Assembly (NCBI GenBank): GCA_000729835.1
Contig: JFHB01000017.1
Coordinates: 1-64,000 of the forward strand
DNA from: Atkinsonella hypoxylon
Taxonomy: Eukaryota > Ascomycota > Sordariomycetes > Hypocreales > Clavicipitaceae
Direction: 5' to 3'
Length of the DNA: 64,000 nt
The notes below the pieces were generated by a model, which ran no database searches, was not told the origin of the DNA, and saw only the letters and a program-made list of their open reading frames with translations. Below, piece after piece: positions 24,037 to 33,900 of this stretch (its first letter is position 1; each line of letters begins with the position of its first letter). The position numbers were made by a program, and so were the translations under genes.

Positions 24037-24043
24037 TATATAA
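24037..24043 (+). promoter_or_regulatory. TATA-like box of the secreted-protein gene
   Basis: TATATAA lies 136 bp upstream of the start codon of the small secreted protein, followed by a pyrimidine-rich leader containing CTTCTTGCCTCGTCACC. Position and sequence fit a core promoter of a highly expressed fungal gene; the assignment is inference. Confidence 0.5.
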
Positions 24044-24178
24044 GCCGAGGCCGCGACCCTACTTCGTTCGTACACTTCTTGCCTCGTCACCGAATTCCCA
24101 CAAGACTCACTCTTCGCAGACCAATATCAAGTCGCCATCATATCCAACAAGACAGCTGTTGTCTCGTACACGCTCAGA

Positions 24179-24720
24179 ATGAAGGCCTTCGTTGTCCTCT
24201 CCTTCGTTGCCGCCGCCGTTGCTGGCGCTATCGATGCCCGTGATGGCCACTGTGGTGGTGACAACTGCGCTCGCCAGGTTACCGGTACTCGTAATGGCCT
24301 CACTCCTCTGTCTTCCCGCAGGGCCGATTGCTCCAGTTTCATGAAGACCACCATCTTCTCTAATGCAACGTATGTCACGTCTACTAGCCATAACAGTCCA
24401 TGGCATCACGAGGCGGATGGACCCTCGATAACCCGATGAGATGCTCATGTTCAAGACGTCGACCAACTCAACTAACATTTCTTGATAGTACTGTCACCGT
24501 CACGGTCACCGTTGAGCCCTATGCGTCTGCCAACAAGAACAGGCGTGCTACCGCCGAGTCCCCCACTGCTGTCCCTGCTTACGCTTCTTCCTGCAAGGAC
24601 GCTAGCCAGTACTCCTCCGCCTGCGCTTGCTGGGGCATCACTCCCTTTCTCACCACTGCTCCTGTTCCTACCAAGACGCAGACTGTCACCGTTACTGAGG
24701 ACTTCTGCGAGGACGTGTAA
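24179..24720 (+). CDS. Small secreted cysteine-containing Ser/Thr-rich protein
   Basis: Predicted 140-aa extracellular protein of unknown activity. Two exons are inferred, 24179-24369 and 24489-24720; the 119-bp intron has a GTATGT donor and a GATAG acceptor, and the phase-2 join gives SNATTVTVTVTVEP. The signal peptide is clear (MKAFVVLSFVAAAVAGAIDA, cleavage probably after AVAGA). The mature chain has eight Cys: HCGGDNCARQ, ADCSSF, SSCKD, SACACWG and DFCEDV. Two short Val-Thr repeats (TVTVTVTV and TVTVTED) flank the core. The pattern C..DNC-AR..CSSF..SC..SACACxG recalls a widespread group of fungal secreted proteins whose function is not known to me. It could be a wall-associated protein or an effector candidate. 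It stands alone between a gene-poor stretch and an unrelated large gene. Confidence 0.72.
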
Positions 24721-25987
24721 ATTTATTTACCGTTTGCTGGGAGAAATAGGCGACTCTTGTGATTTCAATTTCTGTATATAACGATCAAAGTGGCGTAATG
24801 TTTCACCCACATTGTCTCCCTTGAGTGACACGGGTTTCGAGGAACGGGGCCATTCATGGGTCTGTGGTTGGGGTATGAGGATGGACAGAAGGGTCTGACG
24901 CATAGATGCTAGACATTCTGTCTAATTGTTACACTGTATTTACATAAATAGACAGAGAAAGCGAAGCACCTTGGGGCGTAACAATCATCCCCGACGTGTT
25001 CATCTTCCCGTTAGAGCCAGTCAATTCTCCATTGAATTTTCTTGCTCTGCGGCCCGCCCTGTTTCGGTTTTCCTGTACAGTGTAGACGTCTCCGCAACTA
25101 GCAAAAGAAGAACTGTGAAGCACTAACAAAACATCACTTTGAACATCGTTTTGAACACACTTCATTACTATTGTGGGAATTGAAACGGTAGCGGGTAGCC
25201 AAGCTAAATGAGACCCTCGCTAATGACCGGATGAGGTCATGTCAAATGCCACGTGCATGCCGAGTAAACCGATTGACCCTTAATAGTGTTTCTCAAATGT
25301 CTTTGTTAGGTAAGAAGTGAACATGATCACTTGAGGCTTATTCCCACCATGCGCCGGGCAAATGACCACTAATAGAAACACCCCCCTACACCCCCCCCCA
25401 ACACCTTACCCATCTCAAGAGTATGCAAAACGCAGTAGTCCTGCGGAAACAATGTGCCGTTTGCCGTGGTTCAAGTGCCGATACAAACATTCCATGCTGG
25501 CGGAACAGGCACGCACATTTGGCGGGAGATCCCGCATTCCAGCCCCGTGAAAAGGCGTCAATTCCCCAGATAAACATATGAAGAATCTCAAAATCACATC
25601 TCGTACAAAAGAAGGTCACCAATATCCTTTTATGTATGAAAAAGCAAGTGGTGATGGCATCTCCGGATGCCATGTCGTTCTCGGCAAGTGAGCCCCCCTG
25701 TCCCCACTGCTCCGTTGGTCGGCCAAGCAACAGATGTAAACAAAGCCCAACAATCACTGCTGCTCAACCAACCACCATGGGTCACCCAAATCTTGCATGC
25801 AAAGTCAATAGTTACCACGCAATTCGACTTCTACTGGACAGCTTATCTCCATACGGACCCTCCTTCCACCCAAGAAAGGTTTTTGCATACCAAGCTGTAT
25901 TGAAAAGTTGTGTGGTGGCTTGTCCTCCACCTTTTTAATCTTTCAATTTCCCACGCAGCTTCCCGTTTCGAAATTTCCGCTTTGTTC
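24721..25987. other. Intergenic region upstream of the large acidic protein gene
   Basis: Contains the 3' UTR of the secreted-protein gene and the promoter of the downstream gene. C-rich runs occur at 25381-25399. An in-frame extension upstream of 25988 has no ATG. No other feature is supported. Confidence 0.5.
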
Positions 25988-28324
25988 ATGCCACGACGAA
26001 ATCGTCACCAAGACCTCGACTTCGAGATTCACGTCGACCGATCTTGTGCCAGCGAGCTATCGAATGATTTTCTTCCCATGATGGACTGTGGGGATGCTGT
26101 AGGAGCAGAGAATGTGCATCCCAAGGACGGGAACAGGCTGAGTGTTGAACAAGGTAGCTCCATCGTCGACATGGGACACCTTCAGCCAACTGTGGTCGAA
26201 GTTCCAGATGAGGCTGAAGACGCTCCAAGTCAGCATAAAGGACTGGACTTTGACCGTGAGCACGAAGAATCAAGCTTTGCAGCTGATTTCAACCACGACA
26301 ACCCTCGTCAGCCATTTGGCGGTGAAGCTGACGCAGACCGCATCCATGTTTTCGAAAACAATGAACAACAACACAATGCAGAGAGGATGGATGTCGAGGA
26401 CAGCAGCTCCCAGCACGAACATGAGGATGATGTTTTCAGTGACAACAGCCCTCGAAGTTCCATGGGCTCGATGCCAGAGTCTGACAAACAGAGATTCTCT
26501 CCCTCAAAGACTCGATCTACCAGTGTTTCAGACATTCCACAGTCCGACCAAGATGAGGATTTTATTCCCACAGTCCGTGGCACACCTCGTCCTCCCTTCC
26601 GATCACCCTCTTCCGTAAAGGCGCTGCAAATGTCATCACCCCCTGCTTCTGTCATTGGATCTCCAGGCTCGGGTCGCCGTACGCCGCGGCCAACGGTCTC
26701 GCGGCTCGGCTCACCCAGTGCCTTCGCTCAGTACTCCCCAAAGAAGACGCCACCTCGCTTTAAGAGAAACACGCCACCTCTAGTACTGTTGCACGTTACT
26801 GTAATGCCGTCTCGGTGGCCATGGGGTCATGTCCTTGATCAGGCTCATCCGAGTGAGCTGAGCCCCGAGGGCAAGACGCTCTGGGAGTCTTGGAGGCAGC
26901 TACAGGACCGAACTGCTGACACGATATCTGACCGTGGTATTCTTCTTCCGCACCCGCAAAATGATTACGAAATACTGGAAGAGCGATTGCTGGAGACTCT
27001 GGAGCTGCCATTGAGGCGGAGGGCCCGAATTCTAGAATGTGGCCATTACTTGGGCCCTTCCAACGAGATGACTCTGACAACTGATCCTGAAAGCGAAGAT
27101 GATGAGTATGAAGCTGATAATCATTCGTCCCGTCAAAGTCTCGTTGCGAAGACGCACTGGTGCAAAACTTGCCGCTCGGATATCAGATATGATTCTCTTG
27201 GTCCCGGCCGCGTCTTTCGCGTCAAAGTCTACGCCAGTAATGGGTTGATGCGTGCTGGGGCCTGGGAGGCTTGCTGGAAGGAAATGGAGCGTGTTGATGT
27301 CGAACTGGAGCCTATCGTTGACATGACACTCCAGGAAGAGTTGGCTAACCTGGCCGCTGAGCAAGAGAGAGCCCGGCAAATGGAGGAAGAGGCCGCTGCT
27401 GATGCTGCTGCAGCCGCCGTCGACGAGGAGCTACAGCTTAGAGAAGAAGCTGAACAGGCTTTCGTGACAGAGCATGTCGATGTCCCGCCTCAGCCAGAGA
27501 TGGCCGCCGAACCTTGTCCAGTATTCGACGATGATCGCCAGGCTCGGGATGAAGAACGGCTCAGAGAGATCTATGGACACAGTCCCTCACCTCATGAAGA
27601 GAGCTCATCGGTTCCTCCTCGCCCTTCCGATTTCTCTATGCAACAAGAAACACCCGCGTCACCTTCAGTCGACGCTTGCGCAAGACGGGAGGAGAGACGG
27701 GAGGAACGGAGAGGTGTAGACGAGAGTGCATCATTGCCTGAATTGTTTCTAGAGGCAGTCAAAGTACTCATGCAGGATCAAAAGAATCTCATGATAGGAC
27801 TTCTGAGTCTACTGGTCCTTATATTCGCGGTCAGAGGGGGTGGCTCACAGGATCGCTCCCCATCCGATAACATGATGATTCTGGAGCCAAAGACTCAGGT
27901 ATCTGTCGAGACTAACATGCAATCTCCGCTTAGAGCAACTATGGAACGAGGTGCCGATACGGTCTCGAAAGAAGCTTCAGGTGTGATGCACCAGGCAGAT
28001 ACGGTCTCCACAGAGGCTGCAGATGTCACACACCAGGCAAGTGTGCCGGTGTCATCTGATGCCTGTGGTGCGTGCTCCAGCGCTCTAGAGGTGGTCGAAG
28101 TTTCTTTGAGAAACATCCCTACTAGTACTGTGGAAATGCTGAGCACCGTCACCCAAAAGGCTTTCGTTACCGTCACGGAAACAATGGTCGAGACAGTCAC
28201 TGTTGAAGCAGTTCCCACCAAAGCGGCGGCCATTGAGAACATGGTGGTTGACGATGAGGTAGTGGATGGCCCAGCAGACGTGGAAACAGGGGAACAAGGT
28301 ACAGAAATGGTAGAAGTGTTGTGA
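25988..28324 (+). CDS. Large acidic protein with C-terminal membrane segment ('pathway-specific nitrogen regulator'-like)
   Basis: Single-exon 778-aa protein, start MPRRNRHQDLDFEIHVDRSC. Residues 1-260 are acidic, disordered and Ser/Pro-rich. Residues about 265-361 hold the conserved block (LLHVTVMPSRWPWGHVLDQA, GRTADT-like DRTADTISDRGILLPHPQND, then LELPLRRRARILECGHYLGP), followed by HWCKTCRSDIRYDSLGPGRV and WEACWKEMERVDVELEP. The Cys/His pairs (ECGH and HWCKTC) could bind metal. Residues about 448-495 are an Ala/Glu-rich coiled coil. A single hydrophobic segment (NLMIGLLSLLVLIFAV, about 600-616) suggests membrane anchoring, with a Val/Thr-rich tail after it. In filamentous ascomycetes, proteins of this layout are often labelled 'pathway-specific nitrogen regulator', a name I do not think is well supported: no DNA-binding domain is visible and a membrane segment is. 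Function is best regarded as unknown. Confidence 0.72.
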   Translation: MPRRNRHQDLDFEIHVDRSCASELSNDFLPMMDCGDAVGAENVHPKDGNRLSVEQGSSIVDMGHLQPTVVEVPDEAEDAPSQHKGLDFDREHEESSFAADFNHDNPRQPFGGEADADRIHVFENNEQQHNAERMDVEDSSSQHEHEDDVFSDNSPRSSMGSMPESDKQRFSPSKTRSTSVSDIPQSDQDEDFIPTVRGTPRPPFRSPSSVKALQMSSPPASVIGSPGSGRRTPRPTVSRLGSPSAFAQYSPKKTPPRFKRNTPPLVLLHVTVMPSRWPWGHVLDQAHPSELSPEGKTLWESWRQLQDRTADTISDRGILLPHPQNDYEILEERLLETLELPLRRRARILECGHYLGPSNEMTLTTDPESEDDEYEADNHSSRQSLVAKTHWCKTCRSDIRYDSLGPGRVFRVKVYASNGLMRAGAWEACWKEMERVDVELEPIVDMTLQEELANLAAEQERARQMEEEAAADAAAAAVDEELQLREEAEQAFVTEHVDVPPQPEMAAEPCPVFDDDRQARDEERLREIYGHSPSPHEESSSVPPRPSDFSMQQETPASPSVDACARREERREERRGVDESASLPELFLEAVKVLMQDQKNLMIGLLSLLVLIFAVRGGGSQDRSPSDNMMILEPKTQVSVETNMQSPLRATMERGADTVSKEASGVMHQADTVSTEAADVTHQASVPVSSDACGACSSALEVVEVSLRNIPTSTVEMLSTVTQKAFVTVTETMVETVTVEAVPTKAAAIENMVVDDEVVDGPADVETGEQGTEMVEVL

Positions 28325-29192
28325 TGGCAAACCTCCTACATTGCATAAACACACGAGAAAGTGGTGGATCAGGGCGGAATTGATGAAGAGATTTTTCTTG
28401 TGTTTGAAATGACAACGACACAGCATGATTGCAGCCTTTGCGAGCAAGCGTCTGACATGAGATTGATTGAGTTATGAATGCTTGGATGCAATGGGATGGA
28501 TTTATGTAGTAAGAATGAAAATATTATATATGTAATTGGACATGACTATGATCGTTGCGGGTAGCACAGTGAACTCTGGAAGTGGTGATGCTTGTAGATG
28601 AAAGAATAACAGAGGGCTGTATAAATTAATGTCTCGCTACTTTCAAAACAATCTAAGGAAAGAGATTGCTCCCAAGTATTCAAGGAATGTATATAAGCGT
28701 TATATATGATTAGATATAATAAACTTGTTTGTGGGTATTACATATAAGCTCTAGGAGTGATCATGCTCGCTGTAGATAAAAGAACAGAGTGGGCTATATA
28801 TATTCATGTTCGGTGCTTTTCAAAATGGGCTAAGAACAAGATTACTCCCCTGGTTTCTAGGAGTAATTGTGAGTCTTATATATATATAACTGGATATAAT
28901 TACACTTGTTTATGTGTACTATATTAAGTCTTAAGTAATAATGCTCGCTGTAGATAAAAGAACAGAGTGGGCTATATATATTCATGTTCGGTGCTTTTCA
29001 AAATGGGCTAGGAATAAGATTACTCCCCTGGTTTCTAGGAGTAATCGTGAGTCTTATATAATTGTGCCCCGTTCGCTTTGCATTCCTGCCACAAATGTAC
29101 GAAAATGCCAATAATTCCATAAAGCAAAGATAGTTTCCCGAATGCACAAGCACCACACCAACATACCGAATGCGCTCGATTAGAAACCCCCA
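28325..29192. other. Convergent intergenic region carrying a tandem repeat
   Basis: Lies between the stop codons of two converging genes. Most of it is occupied by the three-copy repeat at 28560-29060. AT-rich, with TATATA runs; no gene seen. Confidence 0.55.
28560..29060. repeat. Tandem repeat, three copies with 175-178 bp period
   Basis: The block ATGCTCGCTGTAGATAAAAG, then ACAGAGTGGGCTATATATAT, then GTGCTTTTCAAAATGGGCTA, then ATTACTCCCCTGGTTTCTAG starts at 28763 and again at 28941. The two copies are nearly identical over about 120 bp. A more diverged third copy begins near 28588 (GATGCTTGTAGATGAAAG..). The period is therefore 175-178 bp. It lies just 3' of the large acidic protein gene, where it may fall in the 3' UTR. 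No coding potential or transposon ends are visible. Confidence 0.85.
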
Positions 29193-29671
29193 TCACAACT
29201 GAAGGTAGATATCCATACAATCGATCCGCCATTCCCTCTTGCCCAAAAGCGTCCTCAGCCACTCAACGCCCAAACCCGTCCACTCCGCCCTTTTCACAGA
29301 CATCTCGTCCGCAGCAGCGCTCGCTAGCGCCCTAGCCGTAGAATTCGCCATGTGTACCACGGTGGTGTTGAAGTTGTCGTCGTTGCCCGATGTGCTCGGT
29401 CGCGGGAGGAACCAGTTGCTTCGGAAGTCGAAGAAGCATCGGTCGGACCAGTTACATGATGTGAGGAAGAGGATGAGGAGGAGGATCGAGCAGTAGACGC
29501 AGGGGCGGTTGAGGAAGTAGGTGCAGATGAAGAAGAGGAAGATGAAGGCTGGAGAGGCGTTGGTCGGGATGAAGAGGAGAGGGAGCCAGCTGGGATTTGT
29601 TAGCGATGGTTTTTTTTTTTTTTTTTCGATGCGAGCTGTGATCTTGTTTAAAACCTTCTTAGGCAGAACAT
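29193..29671 (-). CDS. Small membrane protein of unknown function
   Basis: Not a family I can name. The best model has two exons on the minus strand, 29671-29655 and 29589-29193, giving 137 aa. The 65-bp intron has a weak GTTTTA donor, a CTAAC branch-point-like element and a CCCAG acceptor, and contains an A17 run on the sense strand. The frame is kept, giving MFCLRRSWLPLLFIPTNASP. The main exon has two adjacent hydrophobic stretches (AFIFLFFICTYFLNRP and CSILLLILFLTSCNW), then a hydrophilic C-terminal half with TARALASAAADEMSVKRAEW and TGLGVEWLRTLLGKREWRID. An unspliced frame running on to 29834 would insert a poly-Lys stretch from the A run and looks less natural. The exon 2 sequence looks protein-like rather than random; the first exon is uncertain. 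Confidence 0.5.
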
Positions 29672-30148
29672 TGTTGGGGAGCGCCGAGGGGCATTCGCTG
29701 CGCGTTTGAGGTATGGTATGAGTGCTCGAGGTGATGGGTTTTTCTTTCGTATTTGCGTGGCGACGTGCCGATGGGATGGTTGCCGTGTCTAGTTTGTGGC
29801 GGACCAGACCTTTTTCGGGCGGTGATCGCCTCATGCATGTGGTGACTGACTGGCGGGGACGTCTATTGGCGGGATGGGCTTATACAAGATATCAATACCA
29901 CTTTGTTTGGACGCATTGAGAGTTGCGGATTGCCGCCGTTGGAAGAGGTCAGTGTCAGTGAAATAAAAAAGCCTACGAAATTGTGATTTCAGAAGGTGTT
30001 ATTCACGTTGCGGCTAGTATGTCACTTGTGATTTTCTCACGAAATAAGCGACCCGTCAGTACCGAGTGCATATCGTCATGTCCGATCAATCCGTTGACGC
30101 GAAGATGCGCCGCACGCAGGCACCGCGTGCGTGGTAAACTAGAGAAGG

Positions 30149-30182
<34 letters not shown>

Positions 30183-30906
30183 TGTGAAAGCAAGATTGAA
30201 AGTGCAAGGCTGGTCACCGCTTGGTGTCCTTGAGCCACCGCGATTTGCCATTGGCTGCTGATGATGAAGGGCTCGCGATAGATACCTTAGGTAGGTAATT
30301 ACGGAGTAGATGATAGGAACTAGGACACCCACGACACCCACGTCCACTGTGGCATCGGGGCTGCGCTTGAGCACAGTGAGGTGGCTGGGCACGGGCGCAG
30401 CGATGTTGGGCTTCGATGGTCCAACCCTCCCTGCTTATTAAGGCACTGGGCGCTGGGCATGTAGCTGGACTAGTTCCTCGCCCCCATAGTTCGAAAGCCT
30501 CTTTCGCCTGGCCCTTTTGACTTCTGGTGCGTACGAGAGGATCCGTGGAGTAGAAACCGAAACTTTTTTTTTATTTTTTTATAAACTTCTCGCTGCCCTC
30601 TCCCACCTCTCACCCTCCGCCTTCAGCGAAAGCGAGCTTTCATGCGCAACGGCCCTCCAACGGCTTGATACAACCTGGTTAGTTTTGCTCTTGTCGCCCT
30701 CTTCGTTGTTCTAACTAATGCCTAGCAGTCTCTTGATTTCTTGATTCGAGTCGATACGGGAGCCCGCAGTAAAGTGAGCAATTGCATTGCATCGCCCGTG
30801 CTTTCTGAATCAGCCGCTGTTGTGTCACTGTCACCAAAAAACCTTCCATCTCGACTGGCCTTGCTTCTATCTCTATCCGGTTGAGTATCACGTCCCTCAG
30901 GAGCTG
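29672..30906. other. Divergent promoter region before the Ge-1-like gene
   Basis: 1.2 kb between two divergent start codons. It contains a 31-base poly-A run (30149-30179), a TAGGTA-type motif followed by ACGGAGTA near 30290-30307, and a T-rich stretch at 30563-30580. The plus-strand frame is open for 120 bases before 30907 but has no ATG. The Ge-1 5' UTR should occupy the last few hundred bases. Confidence 0.5.
30149..30179. repeat. Homopolymer A31
   Basis: 31 consecutive A between two divergent genes. No target duplication or retroposed sequence is recognised on its 5' side, so it is not called a processed retrocopy. Length is liable to slippage. Confidence 0.85.
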
Positions 30907-33900
30907 ATGGACCTGCCTCCTGCTCCGACGCCGCCCGTCAATAACAGCGGAATGGCTTCCAACGCCGACCGCACGGCTAATCTGCTGAATCTCCTCAAGT
31001 TCAGCGGTGGCTCGGGCAGCTCGAGTTCCCACCCTCAACAGCAACAGCACCCGCCACAACAGGCACAGCAAGTGCAGAAGCCCGAGCACCAGCAGCAGCA
31101 CCAGTCTCGTCAATCGACCTTTTCGCAGACTCAGTACTCGTCGTCGCCGACTCGCATCCATCAACCAGCCCCCGCTGGTGCTGATCCGACCGGTCTCTTG
31201 GCTGCGTTGATGCGAGGTGCTGCCCACGATGCTGAAGAGGCTAGACAAGCAGCTGCTCCCCGACAGACTCAGCCCGCTGAAACAAACCCTTTTGGAAAAG
31301 GTTCACCGTCCGCTGACACGACGTCTTATCTGCTCAACCTGCTTAATCGCCCAAAGCCTAGCCAGGCCGATCAGCCCGCGCTGACCGAAACTTCGCGAGC
31401 CAACGGCGCTGCCTCACAGTCACCTGAGATTACCACCGACTCCCATCGCTTTTTCAACCAGTACCAGCATCAACCTCAGCAGCCAAATTCCTACCAGCAA
31501 CAGAGCCAGCACTACCTGCAACATGGAGTCGGGGACTCGTATGTTGATGCGTTCAACCAGGCAGCCGCTGGTCGTCCATTTCAATATACTCAACCACAAA
31601 GTCAGGAACCTTCCGCTGACATGTCCGCTTTGTACCAGCAATTGATGGGCAGTCTTGCCCAGTCGTCACCTAAGTCTAGCACTTCTCAACCTGGTTCTCA
31701 AGGTCCTGCACCACCTGGTCAAATGCTCAAGAAGGACCAGCCCTCCCCTGCTGGTTCCCAGCATCATGAACAGGCTCATACGGCGGCGAGCGAAGGTAGC
31801 CCTCTGACTAGTCCTCTTGACCAAAACCGGCCTATTGCCAATCGTACCTCTTCTCTGCATTCGCACCAGTCAACTCGACAGTCGACCAAGCAAACTTCTC
31901 CTAGTGAATTCGACAGCTTCATGTCGGTGGAGAGGCCCAGCAAGGAGACCGTGGCTGATGCAATCCATGACCTCGCAGGGCAAGCCGATAAAGATGCTCA
32001 GGGAGCCCTCGAAAGAGCTGAGCAGAAACTTGCAACTGCAGACCCCATTGAAGAGCAGCCCTCGCCCGGCGTGGATATGCCTGGTGAACAAGCTACGGCC
32101 TCTGTTGTCCAGAAACTTGAATGCCAGATTGTGCAGAATATTCGTGACGGGCAAGACATTATTCCCAGCCATGAGACACCCGAGGCTGTTGGGGTCAATG
32201 ATACTTTTGACTCTGGCAACACCCTTGGCTGTCTGACTCAGGAAGTGGCTGACAGCTGGGAGAGCGCCGACCAGGAGGAAATAGTCGTCATCGAGGAGAA
32301 AGCGGCTCCACCAGTCCGAGTATACAACTTCCCCATGAAGCCTTGGATCTCCATCTCACTTCAGGAAGAGATGAACGAAGTGCGACCCGAATTTCGTGAC
32401 GAGTCCATCATGGACATTGCCCGCCTCAAGAAGGATTTTGATCAAATTGACCGCAACCTCTATACCGCCTCGCAGACCTACATGACTTATGGCATGTCCA
32501 AGCAGGGTGGTCTGCGCGTCATTCGTCAGGATGATGGCAAGGATGCAAAGGTCTTTGCCGACACCAAGGATAGGATTTTCAATGTTGCCATTTCGGTGAC
32601 TCCTTCGGAACACGAAGGTGTCCAGCGCGAGGCTATCATTGGTACGGGCATCAGCGGTACCGTTTATTGGGTGCAGATCAAGGATGGCGAGAAGGACCAT
32701 ATAGAGGATCCACACTTGGAACAGTACGGATTTGCTCTTCCTCCGATCTCGTCCCACGATGGGGATGCACCTGGTGGCGTTTTGAAAACAAGAGCTCGTG
32801 CGTCCACTATTCATCCCGAGTTCTTCGCAGTCGGTCGTGGCAAATCAATCAACTTCATTTGGCCTTCATACATTTTGCAGAACAAGTTGTTCAAGGCTGG
32901 CCATGATCGTGTTGTTGATACCGAAGCTCTTTTAAAGCAATGCTCTCTCAAAATCAATACTGGCAAGGCGGGCAAGGACTTCACTTTCAGCCAGGATGAT
33001 ACAGTCGTCGTTTCCCTTGACAAATCTGGCCGAGTCAAGTTCTGGGATGTGCGCGACCTCACTGCAACCAGAGAAGATGCCGACCCTCGCTCTCCGCTGC
33101 CTCTCCATTCATCTTTGGAGATTAAGGAACCTCTGATGACGCTGGCCACGACACCTGAGGGTGAAAAGGCGTGGCCGACGTCTGTTGTCCTTCTTGACAA
33201 ACAACGCCCTTACCAGAAACGAGGCGCGCTCCGCTATATGATTGTTGGTATGAAACAGAACCACACTCTCCAGCTATGGGACCTCGCCCTCGGCAAACCT
33301 GTCCAGGAGTTCAACCTGCCACATAGCAAGGAGTCAGATGCCGTGTGCAGTGTGATGTACCATCCAGCTAGTGGTATGATTGTCATCGGCCACCCGACTC
33401 GCAACTCAGTCTACTTTGCGCATCTTTCTGCCCCCAAGTACACTCTGAAAAATGTTTCCCAGGCTGAATACATCCAGCGTCTTGTCGCTCAAGACTCATC
33501 CGTCCCGCAGCCGGATAGTACCGCTGTGGTCAGTGGAGTTCGAGAGTACTCGTTCGCCAACCGAGGCGTGCTTCGTAGTCTGGACATATTGTCCAACCCA
33601 GCCATGGTGCAAGATGCCGACGAGCCCACACTGTTTGAGCTGTATGCGATGCATTCCAAAGGTGTCGCTTGCGTTCTCGTCAAGCAATGTGAACTTGGCT
33701 GGTCCAAGGAGAATAAGGTCATCGACGCCGTTGACGCTGTGACGGAGGGCTTGGTGATTGTTGCTAAGCTTAAGACGCCGCAACAGCCGATCGAGCCCAA
33801 CAACAGTGAAAAAGAGCAGATCAAGAATGCTCCTGCGCGTCCCTCAACCAAAGAGGCGCCTCAGCAGACCACACCTGCTCAAAGTGAAAGTAGTACTCAA

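Larger units (their letters stand above)
20761..24178. other. Gene-poor intergenic region with degenerate duplications
   Basis: 3.4 kb without a supportable gene. It contains an imperfect direct duplication (20923-21196) and a (GAA)n run near 22738-22752. Short frames on both strands (for example 22.0-22.7 kb and 23.0-23.9 kb) overlap antiparallel and look random. The last 150 bp form the promoter of the secreted-protein gene. Confidence 0.45.

Noticed and set aside
30149..30179. Poly-A tail of a retroposed gene copy
   Set aside because: No coding or SINE-like sequence precedes the A31 run and no flanking target duplication is visible.
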